Below are positions 55,042-64,000 of a stretch of DNA of 64,000 nt, in pieces. This stretch comes from Lolium rigidum (taxonomy: Eukaryota; Streptophyta; Magnoliopsida; Poales; Poaceae), in contig NC_061510.1 in the NCBI RefSeq assembly GCF_022539505.1, positions 274,990,330 to 275,054,329 of the forward strand. The letters are read 5' to 3'. Position 1 is the first letter of the stretch. Each line of letters starts with the position of its first letter. Both the position numbers and the translations under genes were made by a program. The notes beneath the pieces are model-generated. The model worked only from the letters and a program-made list of their open reading frames with translations. It did not search any database and had not been told where the DNA came from.

Positions 55042-57601
55042 GTTCCTACTCGTCCTCGAGTAGGTAAACGATAACAAGATAATTTCGAGGTGACATGCTA
55101 CCAACATAATCTTAATCATACCATTGTAAAGCATATGAGATGAATGCAGCGATTCGAAACAATGTAAATGCAATGAGTAAACAAGTGAATCATATAGCAA
55201 AGACTTTTCATGAATAGTACTTTCGAGACAAGCATCAATAAGTCTTGCATAAGAGTTACTCATAAAGCAATAAATTCATAGCAGAGACATTGAAGCAACA
55301 CAATGGAAGATTAAGTTTTAGCGGTTGCTTTCAACTTGTAACATGTATATCTCATGGATAGTTGTCAATGCAAAGCAATATAACAAATGCAATAAGCAAG
55401 TATATAAGAATCAATGCACAGTTCACACAAATGTTTGCTTCTTGAGGTGGAGAAAGATAGGTGAACTCGACTCAACAATAAAAGTAAAAGAATGGTCCTT
55501 CAAAGAGGAAAGCATCGATTGCTATATTTGTGCTAGAGCTTTGATTTTGAAAACATGAAACAATTTTGTCAACGGTAGTAATAAAGCATATGCATCATGT
55601 AAATTATATCTTATAAGTTGCAAGCCTCATGCATAGTGTACTAATAGTGCCCGCACCTTGTCCTAATTAGCTTGGACTACCGGATCATCACAATGCATTG
55701 TTTTTACCAAGTGTCACAAGGGGTACCTCTATGCCGCTCGTACAAAGGTCTAAGGAGAAAGCTCGCATTGGATTTCTCGCTATTGATTATTCTTCAACTT
55801 AGACATCCATACCGGGACAACATAGACAACGGATAATGGACTCCTCTTTTATGCATAAGCATATAACAACAATTAATAATTTTCTCATTTGAGATTTGAG
55901 GATTGTTGTCCAAAACTGAAACTTCCACCATGGATCATGGCTTTAGTTAGCGGCCCAATGTTCTTCTCTAACATATGCATGCTTAACCATATGGTGGTAG
56001 ATCTCTCTTACTTCGGACAAGACGGACATGCATAGCAACTCACATGAAATTCAACAACGAATAGTTGATGGCGTCCCCAGTGAACATGGTTATCGCACAA
56101 CAAGCAACTTAATAAGAGATAAAGTGCATAATTACATATTCAATACCACAATAGTTTTTAAGCTATTTGTCCCATGAGCTATATATTGCAAAGGTGAATG
56201 ATGGAATTTTAAAGGTAGCACTCAAGCAATTTACTTTGGAATGGCGGAAAATACCATGTAGTAGGTAGGTATGGTGGACACAAATGGCATAGTGGTTGGC
56301 TCAAGGATTTGGATGCATGAGAAGTATTCCCTCTCGATACAAGGTTTAGGCTAGCAAGGTTGTTTGAAGCAAACACAAGCATGAACTAGTACAGCAAAAC
56401 TCACATAGAAGACATATTACAAGCATTATAAAACTATACATCGTCTTCCTTGTTGTTCAAACATCTTACTAGAAAATATCTAGACTCTAGAGAAACCACT
56501 CATGCAAACCAAATTTTAACAAGCTCTATGTATTTCCTCACTAATGGGTGCAAGGTATATGATGCAAGAGCTTAAACAAGAGCACAACAATTGCCAAGTA
56601 TCACATTATTCAAGACATCACACCAATTTCTACATGTAGCATTTTCCAATTTCAACCATATAATAATTTAACGAAGCAGTTTCAACCTTCGCCATGAATA
56701 TTATGAGCTAAGAACACATGTGTTCATACGAACCAGCGGAGCGTGTCTCTCTCCCACACAAGCATTTATTCAAACACAAACAAAAACAAAAGCATACAGA
56801 CGCTCCAAGTAAAGCACATAAGATGTGACCGAATAAAAATATAGTTTCAAGAGAAGGAACCTGATAATTTGTCGATGAAGAAGGGGATGCCTTGGGCATC
56901 CCCAAGCTTAGACGCTTGAGTCTTCTTGAAATATGCAGGGATGAACCACCGGGGTATCCCCAAGCTTAGAGCTTTCACTCTTCTTGATCATAGTATATCA
57001 TCCTCCTTTCTTGACCCTTGAAAACTTCCTCCACACCAAACTCGAAACAACTCATTAGAGGATTAGTGCACAATAAAAATTAACATATTCAGAGGTGACA
57101 CAATCATTCTTAACACTTCTGGACATTGCATAATGCTACTGGACATTAGTGGATCAAAGAAATTCATCCAACATAGCAAAAGAGGCAATGCGAAATAAAA
57201 GGCAGAATCTGTCAAAACAGAACAGTTCGTATTGACGAATTTTAAAATGGCACCAGACTTGCTCAAATGAAAATGCTCAAATTGAATGAAAGTTGCGTAC
57301 ATATCTGAGGATCATGCACGTAAATTGGCTTAATTTTCTGAGTTACCTACAGGGAGGTGGACCCAGATTCGTGACAGCAAAGAAATCTGGAACTGCGCAG
57401 TAATCCAAATCTAGTACTTACTTTTCTATCAACGGCTTTACTTGGCTCAACAAAACACAAAACTAAGATAAGGAGAGGTTGCTACAGTAGTAAACAACTT
57501 CCAAGACACAAATTTAAAACAAAGTACTGTAGCAAAATAACACATGGGTTATCTCCCAAGAAGTTCTTTCCTTTATAGCCATTAAGATGGGCTCGGCAGT
57601 T
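55042..57601 (-). other. Non-coding 3' region of the gypsy element
   Basis: No ORF here is convincing. It is collinear with 5751-7945 in the related gag-protease element. The hairpin GGGGATGCC-TTG-GGCATCCCC is at 56883-56903. Confidence 0.75.
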
Positions 57602-58356
57602 TTAATGATGCACTCGCAAGAAATAGTATTTGAAGCAAAAGAGAGCATCAAGAGGCAAATACAAAACACATTTAAGTCTAACATGCTTCCTATGCAAAGG
57701 AATCTTGTAAATAAACAAGTTCATGAAGAGCAAAGTAACAAGCATAGGAAGATAAAACAAGTGTAGCTTCAAAAATTTCAGCACATAGAGAGGTGTTTTA
57801 GTAACATGAAAATTTCTACAACCATATTTTCCTCTCTCATAATAACTTTCAGTAGCAACATTAGCAAACTCAACAATACAACTATCACATAAGGCATTCT
57901 TATCATGAGTCTCATGCATAAAATTATTACTCTCCACATAAGCATAATCAATTTTATTAGTAATAGCGGGAGCAAATTCAACAAGGTAGCTATCATTATT
58001 ATTCTCATCATCAAATATAGGAGGCATATTGTAATCATAATCAAAATTTATCTCTCCATAACAGGTGGTAAAAAAAGACTACTATCATTATAATCATCAT
58101 AAATAGGAGGCAAAGTATCATCAAAGAAAATTTTCTCCTCAATGCTTGGTGGACTAAAAAGATCATGCTCATCAAAACCAGCTTCCCCAAGCTTAGAATT
58201 TTCCATATCATTAGCAACAATGGTATTCAAAGTGTTCATACTAACATCATTGCTACTAGCATGCAAATAAGATTCCATGGGTTTTTTAATTTTCGCATTA
58301 AACCATTCATGTCTTGACTCAGGAAATAGAATAAAAAGCTCACAGATGTTGTCCAT
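57602..58356 (-). pseudogene. Unknown element ORF with acidic N-part and hydrophobic C-part, one frameshift
   Basis: The ATG at 58356 (MDNICELFILFPESRHEW) opens 102 codons rich in Asp, Asn and Ser, with repeated LPPIYDDY/MPPIFDDE motifs. The frame shifts in a GAGAGATAAA stretch near 58040-58050 and continues to the stop at 57602, about 250 residues in all. The second part has a Cys motif (NALCDSCIVEFAN) and a YYERGKYGCRNFHV block. It then has one or two hydrophobic segments (VLKFLKLHLFYLPMLVTLLF and VLYLPLDALFCFKYYFL) before a basic end. There is no gag or pol similarity. Its place right after the PBS is where gag sits in the sister element. The hydrophobic C-part could span a membrane, recalling the env-like ORFs of Athila-type elements, but I see no sequence motif that proves this. 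Confidence 0.65.
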
Positions 58357-58491
58357 TATGCCTTACTAGTGTAAACAAGAAACAAAAAGATGCAATTGCA
58401 GGATCTAAAGGAAATAGCTTCGAGCACAAACACAATGGCGCCGGAAAAGTACTTTACCTGGAACCAAAGTATGAGTGCCTTTTACCTTTCC

Positions 58492-58509
58492 TCCCCGGCA
58501 ACGGCGCCA
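58492..58509 (-). other. Primer binding site, tRNA-Asp
   Basis: The minus strand reads TGGCGCCGTTGCCGGGGA, 10 bases after the 5' LTR end at 58520. It is identical to the PBS at 10294-10311. Confidence 0.9.
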
Positions 58510-58519
58510 GAAAAGTGCT

Positions 58520-59954
58520 TGATGTCTACGTTCCCCTCCTTTCCCGTAGACGGTGTTGGGCCTCCAAGAGCGAGAGGTTTGTAGAACAGCGGCAAGTTTT
58601 CCCTTAAGTGGATCACCCAAGGTTTATCGAACTCGGGGAGGAAGAGGTCAAAGATATCCCTCTCATGCAACCCTGCAACCACAAAGCAAGAAGTCTCTTG
58701 TGTCCCCAACACACCTAATAGGTGCACTAGTTCGGCGAAGAGATAGTGAAATACAGGTGGTATGAATATATATGAGCAGTAGCAACGGTGCCGAGAAAAT
58801 AGCTTGCTTGGCGTGTAGTTGATGGTGGTAGTATTGCAGCGGTAGTAACACGATAGAAACGAGTAAACAAGCGGTAGTAACGCAGCAGTATTTAGGAACA
58901 AGGCCTAGGGATTAGACTTTCACTAGTGGACACTCTCAACATTGATCACATAACAGAATAGATAAATGCATACTCTACACTTTTGTTGGATGATGAACGC
59001 ATTGCGTAGGATTACACGAACCCTCAATGCCGGAGTTAACAAGCTCCACAATTTGTTCATATTTAAGTAACCTTATAGTGTAAGATAGATCAAAAGACTA
59101 AACCAAGTACTAACATAGCATGCACACTTTGTCACCTTCATGCATATGTAGGAGGAATAGATCACATCAATATTATCATAGCAATAGTTAACTTCGCAAT
59201 CTACAAGAGATCATGATCATAGCATAAACCAAGTACTAACACGGTGCACACACTTGTCACCTTTACACACGTGCGGGAGGAATAGAACTACTTTAATAAC
59301 ATTGCTAGAGTAGCACATAGATAGTAGTGATACAAAACTCATATGAATCTCAATCATGTAAAGCAGCTCATGAGATTATTGTATTGAGGTACATGGGAGA
59401 GAGATGAACCACATAGCTACGGCGAAGCCCTCAGCCTCGGGGGTGGATTACTCCCTCCTCATCATGGGGGCAGCGATGGCGGTGAAGATGGCGGTGAAGA
59501 CGGCGGTGGAGATGGCTCGGGGGCAATTCCCCGTCCGGCGGGGTGCCGAGAACGAGAGTTCTGTCCCCGAATTGGAGTTTCGCGACGGTGGCGGCGCCCC
59601 GGAGTCTTTCACGGAGTTTCGTCAATTGGTACTGCGTTTTTAGGTCGAAAGGGCTTTTATAGGCGAAGAGGCGGCGCAGGGGGCACACGGGGCGCCACAC
59701 CCTAGGCCGGCGCGGCCTAGGCCTGGCCCGCGCCGCCATGTGGTGTGGTGGCCCCCTGGCCCCTCTCCGACTCTTCTTCGGTGTTACGGACGCTTCCGGG
59801 AAAAATAGGAGGTTTGGCGTTGATTTCGTCCAATTCCGAGAATATTGCCCGAACTAGCCTTTCCGGAACCAAAAACGGCGAGAAAACGAGAACCGGCACT
59901 GTGGCATCTTGTTAATAGGTTAGTTCCGGAAAATGCATGAAAATGATATAAAGT
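58520..59954 (-). repeat. 5' LTR of the gypsy element, cut by assembly gap
   Basis: It matches 53516-54948 throughout, with scattered substitutions and small indels, several of them of the type GCAG versus GCGG. By comparison with the other LTR, about 77 bases remain inside the gap. A TATAAAA box on the minus strand lies at 59655-59661. Confidence 0.9.
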
Positions 59955-60054
59955 NNNNNNNNNNNNNNNNNNNNNNNNNNNNNNNNNNNNNNNNNNNNNN
60001 NNNNNNNNNNNNNNNNNNNNNNNNNNNNNNNNNNNNNNNNNNNNNNNNNNNNNN
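59955..60054. other. Assembly gap of 100 N
   Basis: Exactly 100 N, the usual placeholder for a gap of unknown size. The LTR end and the target duplication on this side are missing, and the link between the two sides is only scaffold-level. Confidence 0.99.
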
Positions 60055-60375
60055 ATGGAAACACCTGTTCTGTCTCTAGCGTTGCCAAAGCAAGCTGGCA
60101 GCCGTTCATCGTTGATCTAATGGCTCAGATCTCTACTTACCACTTCGCGCGGAAAGGGAGAATAGAGCAACGTCGATTCTTGATCTAACAGCTCTCCAAC
60201 AGCCACACTTAGGCTTTCACTATGCTTTATAAATAAAGTAACCACATCCATATAAGGTTCAGAACCAAGAGAAACGAGTTTGCTGGAGCAACAACACGGC
60301 CATGCCCAAAGACGAGGTAAAAGTGATGCAGCTCATCGACTCGATTGCGTAGACAAACGGCGCGCCGCCGTTAGT
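60055..60375 (+). other. Promoter-like low-copy fragment
   Basis: A TATA-like TTTATAAATAAAG lies at about 60223-60235. About 70 bases downstream is ATG at 60302, opening MPKDEVKVMQLIDSIA before a stop. This could be the start of a gene truncated by the repeat that follows, or chance. I recognise no product. Confidence 0.3.
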
Positions 60376-61960
60376 AGGTTCTCCAGCATGTCGTCACATT
60401 GTTCCTCGTGAGCACACCACAAAGGCGTACTCACCTTCTCCACTAAGCAAGGTCGGTCGAGGCGGCTAACCTTCGCACAAGCCTTCAGATTTGGCTTGTG
60501 TGAGCGGTGTGCTCAAGCCACAAGTTCATTCGCGTTCTTCTTGGAGATGTCCATGGCGATGATCTCGTTCAAGACTTCATTGGAGGTCATTCTTCGGTAA
60601 TACGAGTTTGGTTGAATGGATTTCAACCTTTGTTTCTCATAGGTCAAGAGAGCGGTATAGAACTTTCTCTTGATCCACTTGTCATCGGCGTGTGAGGCTC
60701 CAAGGTCTCGCATTTGCACGACGAGGGTGGTGAGCCGTCGATACATGTTCTCAATGGACTCTCCTTCATTCATCACGAAACCATCGGCAGTAGTGCTGAA
60801 CTCATCAAATTTGGAATCTTGAATGTTTGCGTTGCCAACAAAGAGAGCATCGATCTTGTACCGAGCTTCCTTGGCGGTCTTACATGTGAGGATGTGAGCT
60901 TGATCCTTGGGAGTGATCGCCAAGTGTATCATGTGGAGGGTGGTGGCATTTAGTTGGTCCACCACTTCCCTCCTTGAGAGATTGTCCGGGTCATAGGGCT
61001 TGAAACCATCCTTGATGACACGCCATAACTCGGTGGAAGAGCTGCAAATGTGGGATTGCATTAAAAATTGCCAATTTGCAAAGATTGAAGAATCTAGAGC
61101 GGAAGGTGGTCCTTGTGAGACGATGTGTGGCATAGGAATAGGGACACTCGGAGAACAGTTATTTGGTGGAGGCACCGCATGACTATTCCCCGGGTCTGTC
61201 TTCTCCTCTTTGGTATCTTCCTCCCCTTTTGTCGAAGTGTCGGAGTCTCCCACTTTGTATTCCTTATTAGGTTTACCCTTTTTGGGGACAAAGTTAATGA
61301 GAGGAATTTTAGAGGAAGCCTTTGAAGTAGAGACCTCGATACCAGGAATGGGATTTTCTTTGGAACCAAGGAGTCCCACCATCAAGGCTTGCATTTGAGA
61401 CATGATGGATGAGTCCAATCGCTTAAGGTTATCCAACGTAGTCGGAATGCTTGTCGTAGGTGGCGGAGTATCTTGCTCCCCGCGGAGGGTGGACACATCT
61501 TCCCCTTCTTTGTCGGACACTTCACCCATAACGCTTAGGCGGTGAAGCCCAAATCAAGAGCCGAGGATTTGACACCAATTGAAAGGGGGTGAAATAGTGA
61601 CTAGAAGGGGGCTTGAATATGAGCTACACAAGTTTTAGCTTTTTCAATTTTTATGGCGGAAGCGGAAACGTAAAGGTGAATGCTTGTGTAAGAGGTGATC
61701 CTATCTGCAATGCAAAAAAGGGAAAAGGAAATACAAGAAGTAAACAAAGTGTAAAGGGAAGCGGTACGACCGTGGTAACGAGCGTAGACGAGGCACGATA
61801 TGTTTCATGTAGTTCCCTCCACAAAAGGAGGTACATCTACACTGAGGAGACATGGCACCACAAAGGTGCCAACCGCCACTAAGGCGTCACATTATTGTTC
61901 CTCTTGATCACACCACAAAAGCGTACTCACATTCTCTAGTAAGTGATACCTTCGATCCGG
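60376..61960 (-). mobile_element. Ty1/copia remnant with gag only
   Basis: On the minus strand a gag-like frame (61529-60513) follows a possible degenerate PBS (TTGGTGTCAAATCC, about 61571-61584). Protease, integrase and RT are absent. A block of about 60 bases with CACACCACAAA-GCGTACTCAC occurs on both sides, at 60376-60436 and 61887-61948, in the same orientation, which suggests remnants of two LTRs. The boundaries are uncertain. Confidence 0.55.
60513..61529 (-). CDS. Copia Gag-like protein, 338 residues
   Basis: This frame is open from the ATG at 61529 (MGEVSDKEGEDVSTLRGEQD). Residues 1-150 are charged and Pro/Ser-rich, without clear structure. Residues 150-310 match the UBN2/Gag_pre-type region of copia elements: WRVIKDGFKPYDPDNLSRRE, LTCKTAKEARYKIDALFVG, MNEGESIENMYRRLTTLVVQ and a final NEIIAMDISKKNANELVA. 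The family normally goes on to a zinc knuckle and pol. Here a stop comes directly after ELVA and the zinc knuckle is missing. It resembles Gag of SIRE/Maximus-type elements. The frame is intact, but the product would lack the nucleocapsid part. Confidence 0.75.
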   Translation of the reverse strand: MGEVSDKEGEDVSTLRGEQDTPPPTTSIPTTLDNLKRLDSSIMSQMQALMVGLLGSKENPIPGIEVSTSKASSKIPLINFVPKKGKPNKEYKVGDSDTSTKGEEDTKEEKTDPGNSHAVPPPNNCSPSVPIPMPHIVSQGPPSALDSSIFANWQFLMQSHICSSSTELWRVIKDGFKPYDPDNLSRREVVDQLNATTLHMIHLAITPKDQAHILTCKTAKEARYKIDALFVGNANIQDSKFDEFSTTADGFVMNEGESIENMYRRLTTLVVQMRDLGASHADDKWIKRKFYTALLTYEKQRLKSIQPNSYYRRMTSNEVLNEIIAMDISKKNANELVA

Positions 61961-62783
61961 ATTATGGATTATAGTATGATATGATTTTTCCCTAGAAAAC
62001 TAGGTTTAAACGAAACTTGGGAAGCACTGCTAAAATGGTGTAAAGGAAACGTCTGCAAGACTTGCTAGTTAATTTTATTTTATGTTTACCAGACCTATCT
62101 AGTTTACTCTTAATTGGGTTGTGTTCAATGGATGGAAATAGGTCAGGGTTAAGGATTCTCCTGCAGCTATGCATGCATATAGAAATGAAGTGCAAATGTG
62201 TAGTAAATAAAATAGAGATAAGAGATTTGTGAGCAGCACATCTATAAATACTTTTGCCCCTAAAGCCAGAGGTGACAAGAGCCTCCTGGTCCAACCATTG
62301 TTCCCACAGCCGCGAGTAACAAAAATTATTAAGTAAATGAATACATACCAAAGCATTAAGCTAGATGATTGTGTCGTTAATCCTGAATGAATAAATAAAA
62401 ATGTATCGTTACTTTTCCCTTTCTGCCACTGAGGTTTCGCGATAGCACGCCGTTCTCCACTCATCCCACCTCTTCCCTTGATCGATCCGATAGACATGGG
62501 TACATGCAGATCATCGAATCAAGGCAAAAGAGACAAGGATACAAGATTGCAAAACTCCTATTCAATTCTTACACATATTTATAATATTAGATGCATATAA
62601 ACGATGCGAGGATTCACCCCAACCCACAACCCATGAGGACTACTCACACATAATATCAAGATCAAAGATAGAAATCATTGTGGCAAATACTTGGATTGAA
62701 ATCACAATATTCTTACAGTGACCGCCAATTCTCAAGGAGATCTCTATTACAATGGTGATGGCTATGACTATGGAGGAGATGGG
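61961..62783. other. Unassigned region
   Basis: AT-rich with no convincing ORF. The frames at 61992-62497 on the minus strand have no recognised motif. 62500-62783 has an LTR-like flavour but no defined ends. The final bases ATGGG (62779-62783) are the likely target flank of the LTR that follows. Confidence 0.4.
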
Positions 62784-64000
62784 TGATACGTCTCAAACGT
62801 ATCTATAATTTCTTATGTTCCATGCTACTTTTATGATGATACTCACATGTTTTATACACATTATATGTCATTATTATGCATTTTCCGGCACTAACCTATT
62901 GATGAGATGCCGAAGAGCCGCTTGCTTGTTTTCTGCTGTTTTTGGTTTCAGAAATCCTAGTAAGGAAATATTCTCGGAATTGGACGAAATCAACGCCCAG
63001 GGGCCTATTTTTCCACGAAGCTTCCAGAAGTCCGAAGAGGAAATGAACTAGGGCCACGAGGTAGCGACACACTAGGGCAGCGCGGCCCAAGCCCTGGCCG
63101 CGCCGGCCTACTGTGTGGGCCCCTCGTGATGCCTCCTGACCTGCCCTTCCGCCTACATATAGTCTTCATCGCGAAACCCCCAGTACCGAGAGCCACGATA
63201 CAGAAAACCTTCCAGAGACGCAGCCGCCGCCAATCCCATCTCGGGGGATTCAGGAGATCGCCTCCGGCACCCTGCCGGAGAGGGGAATCATCTCCCGGAG
63301 GGCTCTTCATCGCCATGATCGCCTCCGGATCGATGTGTGAGTAGTCCACCCCCGGACTATGGGTCCATAGCGAGTAGCTAGATGGTTGTCTTCTCCTCAT
63401 TGTGCTATCATGTTAGATCTTGTGAGCTGCCTATCATGATCAAGATCATCTATTTGTAATGCTACATGTTGTGTTTGTTGGGATCCGATGAATATTGAAT
63501 ACTATGTCAAGTTGATTATCAATCTATCATATATGTTGTTTATGTTCTTGCATGCTCTCCGTTGCTAGTAGAGGCTCGGCCAAGTTGATACTTGTGACTC
63601 CAAGAGGGAGTATTTATGCTCGATAGTGGGTTCATGCCTCCATTAAATCTGGGACAGATGACGAGAAAGTTCTAAGGTTGTGGATGTGCTGTTGCCACTA
63701 GGGATAAAACATCGATGCTTTGTCTAAGGATATTTGTGTTGATTACATTACGCACCATACTTAATGCAATTGTCTCGTTGCTTGCAACTTAATACCGGAA
63801 GGGGTTCGGATGATAACCTGAAAGTGGACTTTTTAGGCATAGATGCATGCTCGGATAGCGGTCTATGTACTTTGTCGTAATGCCCCGATTAAATCTCATA
63901 GTACTCATCATGATATATGTATGTGCATTGTTATGCCTTCTTTATTTGTCAATTGCCCAACCGTAATTTGTTCACCCAACATCTGTTTATCTTATGGGAG
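62784..64000 (+). repeat. 5' or solo LTR of Athila-like gypsy element, cut by window end
   Basis: It begins TGATACGTCTCAAACGTATC, as does the minus-strand LTR at 11905, and stays alignable to it to the window end (for example TTTGTCAATTGCCCAACCGTAATTTG-type sequence near 63945). It is the same family in opposite orientation. By comparison with the 1583-bp copy, roughly the last 400 bases lie beyond the window. The frame at 63005-63400 on the minus strand is an artefact. Confidence 0.88.

Larger units (their letters stand above)
53516..59954 (-). mobile_element. Gypsy element with two LTRs and an unusual ORF, non-autonomous
   Basis: Minus-strand order: 5' LTR (58520 into the gap), tRNA-Asp PBS (58492-58509), one ORF (58356-57602), a long non-coding part, a polypurine tract (55027-55041) and the 3' LTR (53516-55026). 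It lacks gag, protease, RT, RNase H and integrase. From 55370 to about 57580 it follows the 3' part of the gag-protease element at 5751-11905, and both share the PBS, PPT-like motifs and LTR termini. The left flank is GTGGA (53511-53515). The right flank is hidden by the gap. The two LTRs are very similar by eye, indicating a fairly recent insertion. Confidence 0.88.

Noticed and set aside
59912..60109. ORF of 65 codons running through the N block
   Set aside because: It spans the assembly gap and is made mostly of unknown residues.

Overview
This is plant nuclear DNA, almost certainly from a Triticeae grass (wheat, Aegilops, barley or a close relative). I infer that from the mix of Ty3/gypsy elements primed by tRNA-Asp whose LTRs start TGATACGTCTC, several CACTA families, Stowaway MITEs, PIF/Harbinger elements, a 350-bp satellite, and one normal-looking host gene among nested transposons. 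The assembly has one 100-N gap at 59955-60054.

Layout. 1-13535 is a three-deep nest. A chromovirus-like gypsy element with a 4.28-kb LTR (1-5750) sits in an Athila-like gag-protease element (5751-11905), which sits in a CACTA element whose right end is at 13535. 13536-17545 is lower-copy DNA with gene-like splice signals, split by a 1-kb poly(A) retroposon (13949-14957, exact 14-bp target duplication) and a Stowaway MITE. 17546-22291 is a Ty1/copia element with an uninterrupted 1499-codon polyprotein but no 3' LTR. 22292-26970 holds the one convincing host gene, a four-exon remorin (minus strand, CDS 23446-25182), plus small insertions.

26980-30269 is a complete hAT transposon with an intact transposase, TIRs and an 8-bp target duplication. 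30895-31049 is a hAT MITE. 31883-34007 is a decayed PIF/Harbinger element. 35999-39202 is a second Harbinger-like element carrying an unknown acidic ORF, with a CACTA element (36428-37838) inserted just before its start codon. 39290-40916 is another CACTA with a long trinucleotide repeat and a 28-bp palindrome. 41941-50968 is a large CACTA element with decayed TNP2-type and TNPA-type genes.

51366-52788 is four copies of a 350-bp satellite. 52788-53515 is an LTR-like fragment. 53516-59954 and on into the gap is a gypsy element with two LTRs that shares its PBS, PPT and 3' half with the element at 5751-11905, but has a different, membrane-segment-containing ORF where that one has gag-protease. 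60376-61960 is a copia remnant with an intact gag-like ORF. 62784-64000 is a plus-strand LTR related to the one at 10323-11905.

The genes do not form a pathway. Apart from the remorin, everything recognised is mobile DNA. The most unusual points are the swap of coding modules between two related gypsy elements, the intact hAT element, the chimeric 3' end of the copia polyprotein, and a 24-bp retroposon remnant whose 3' end matches the 1-kb retroposon.
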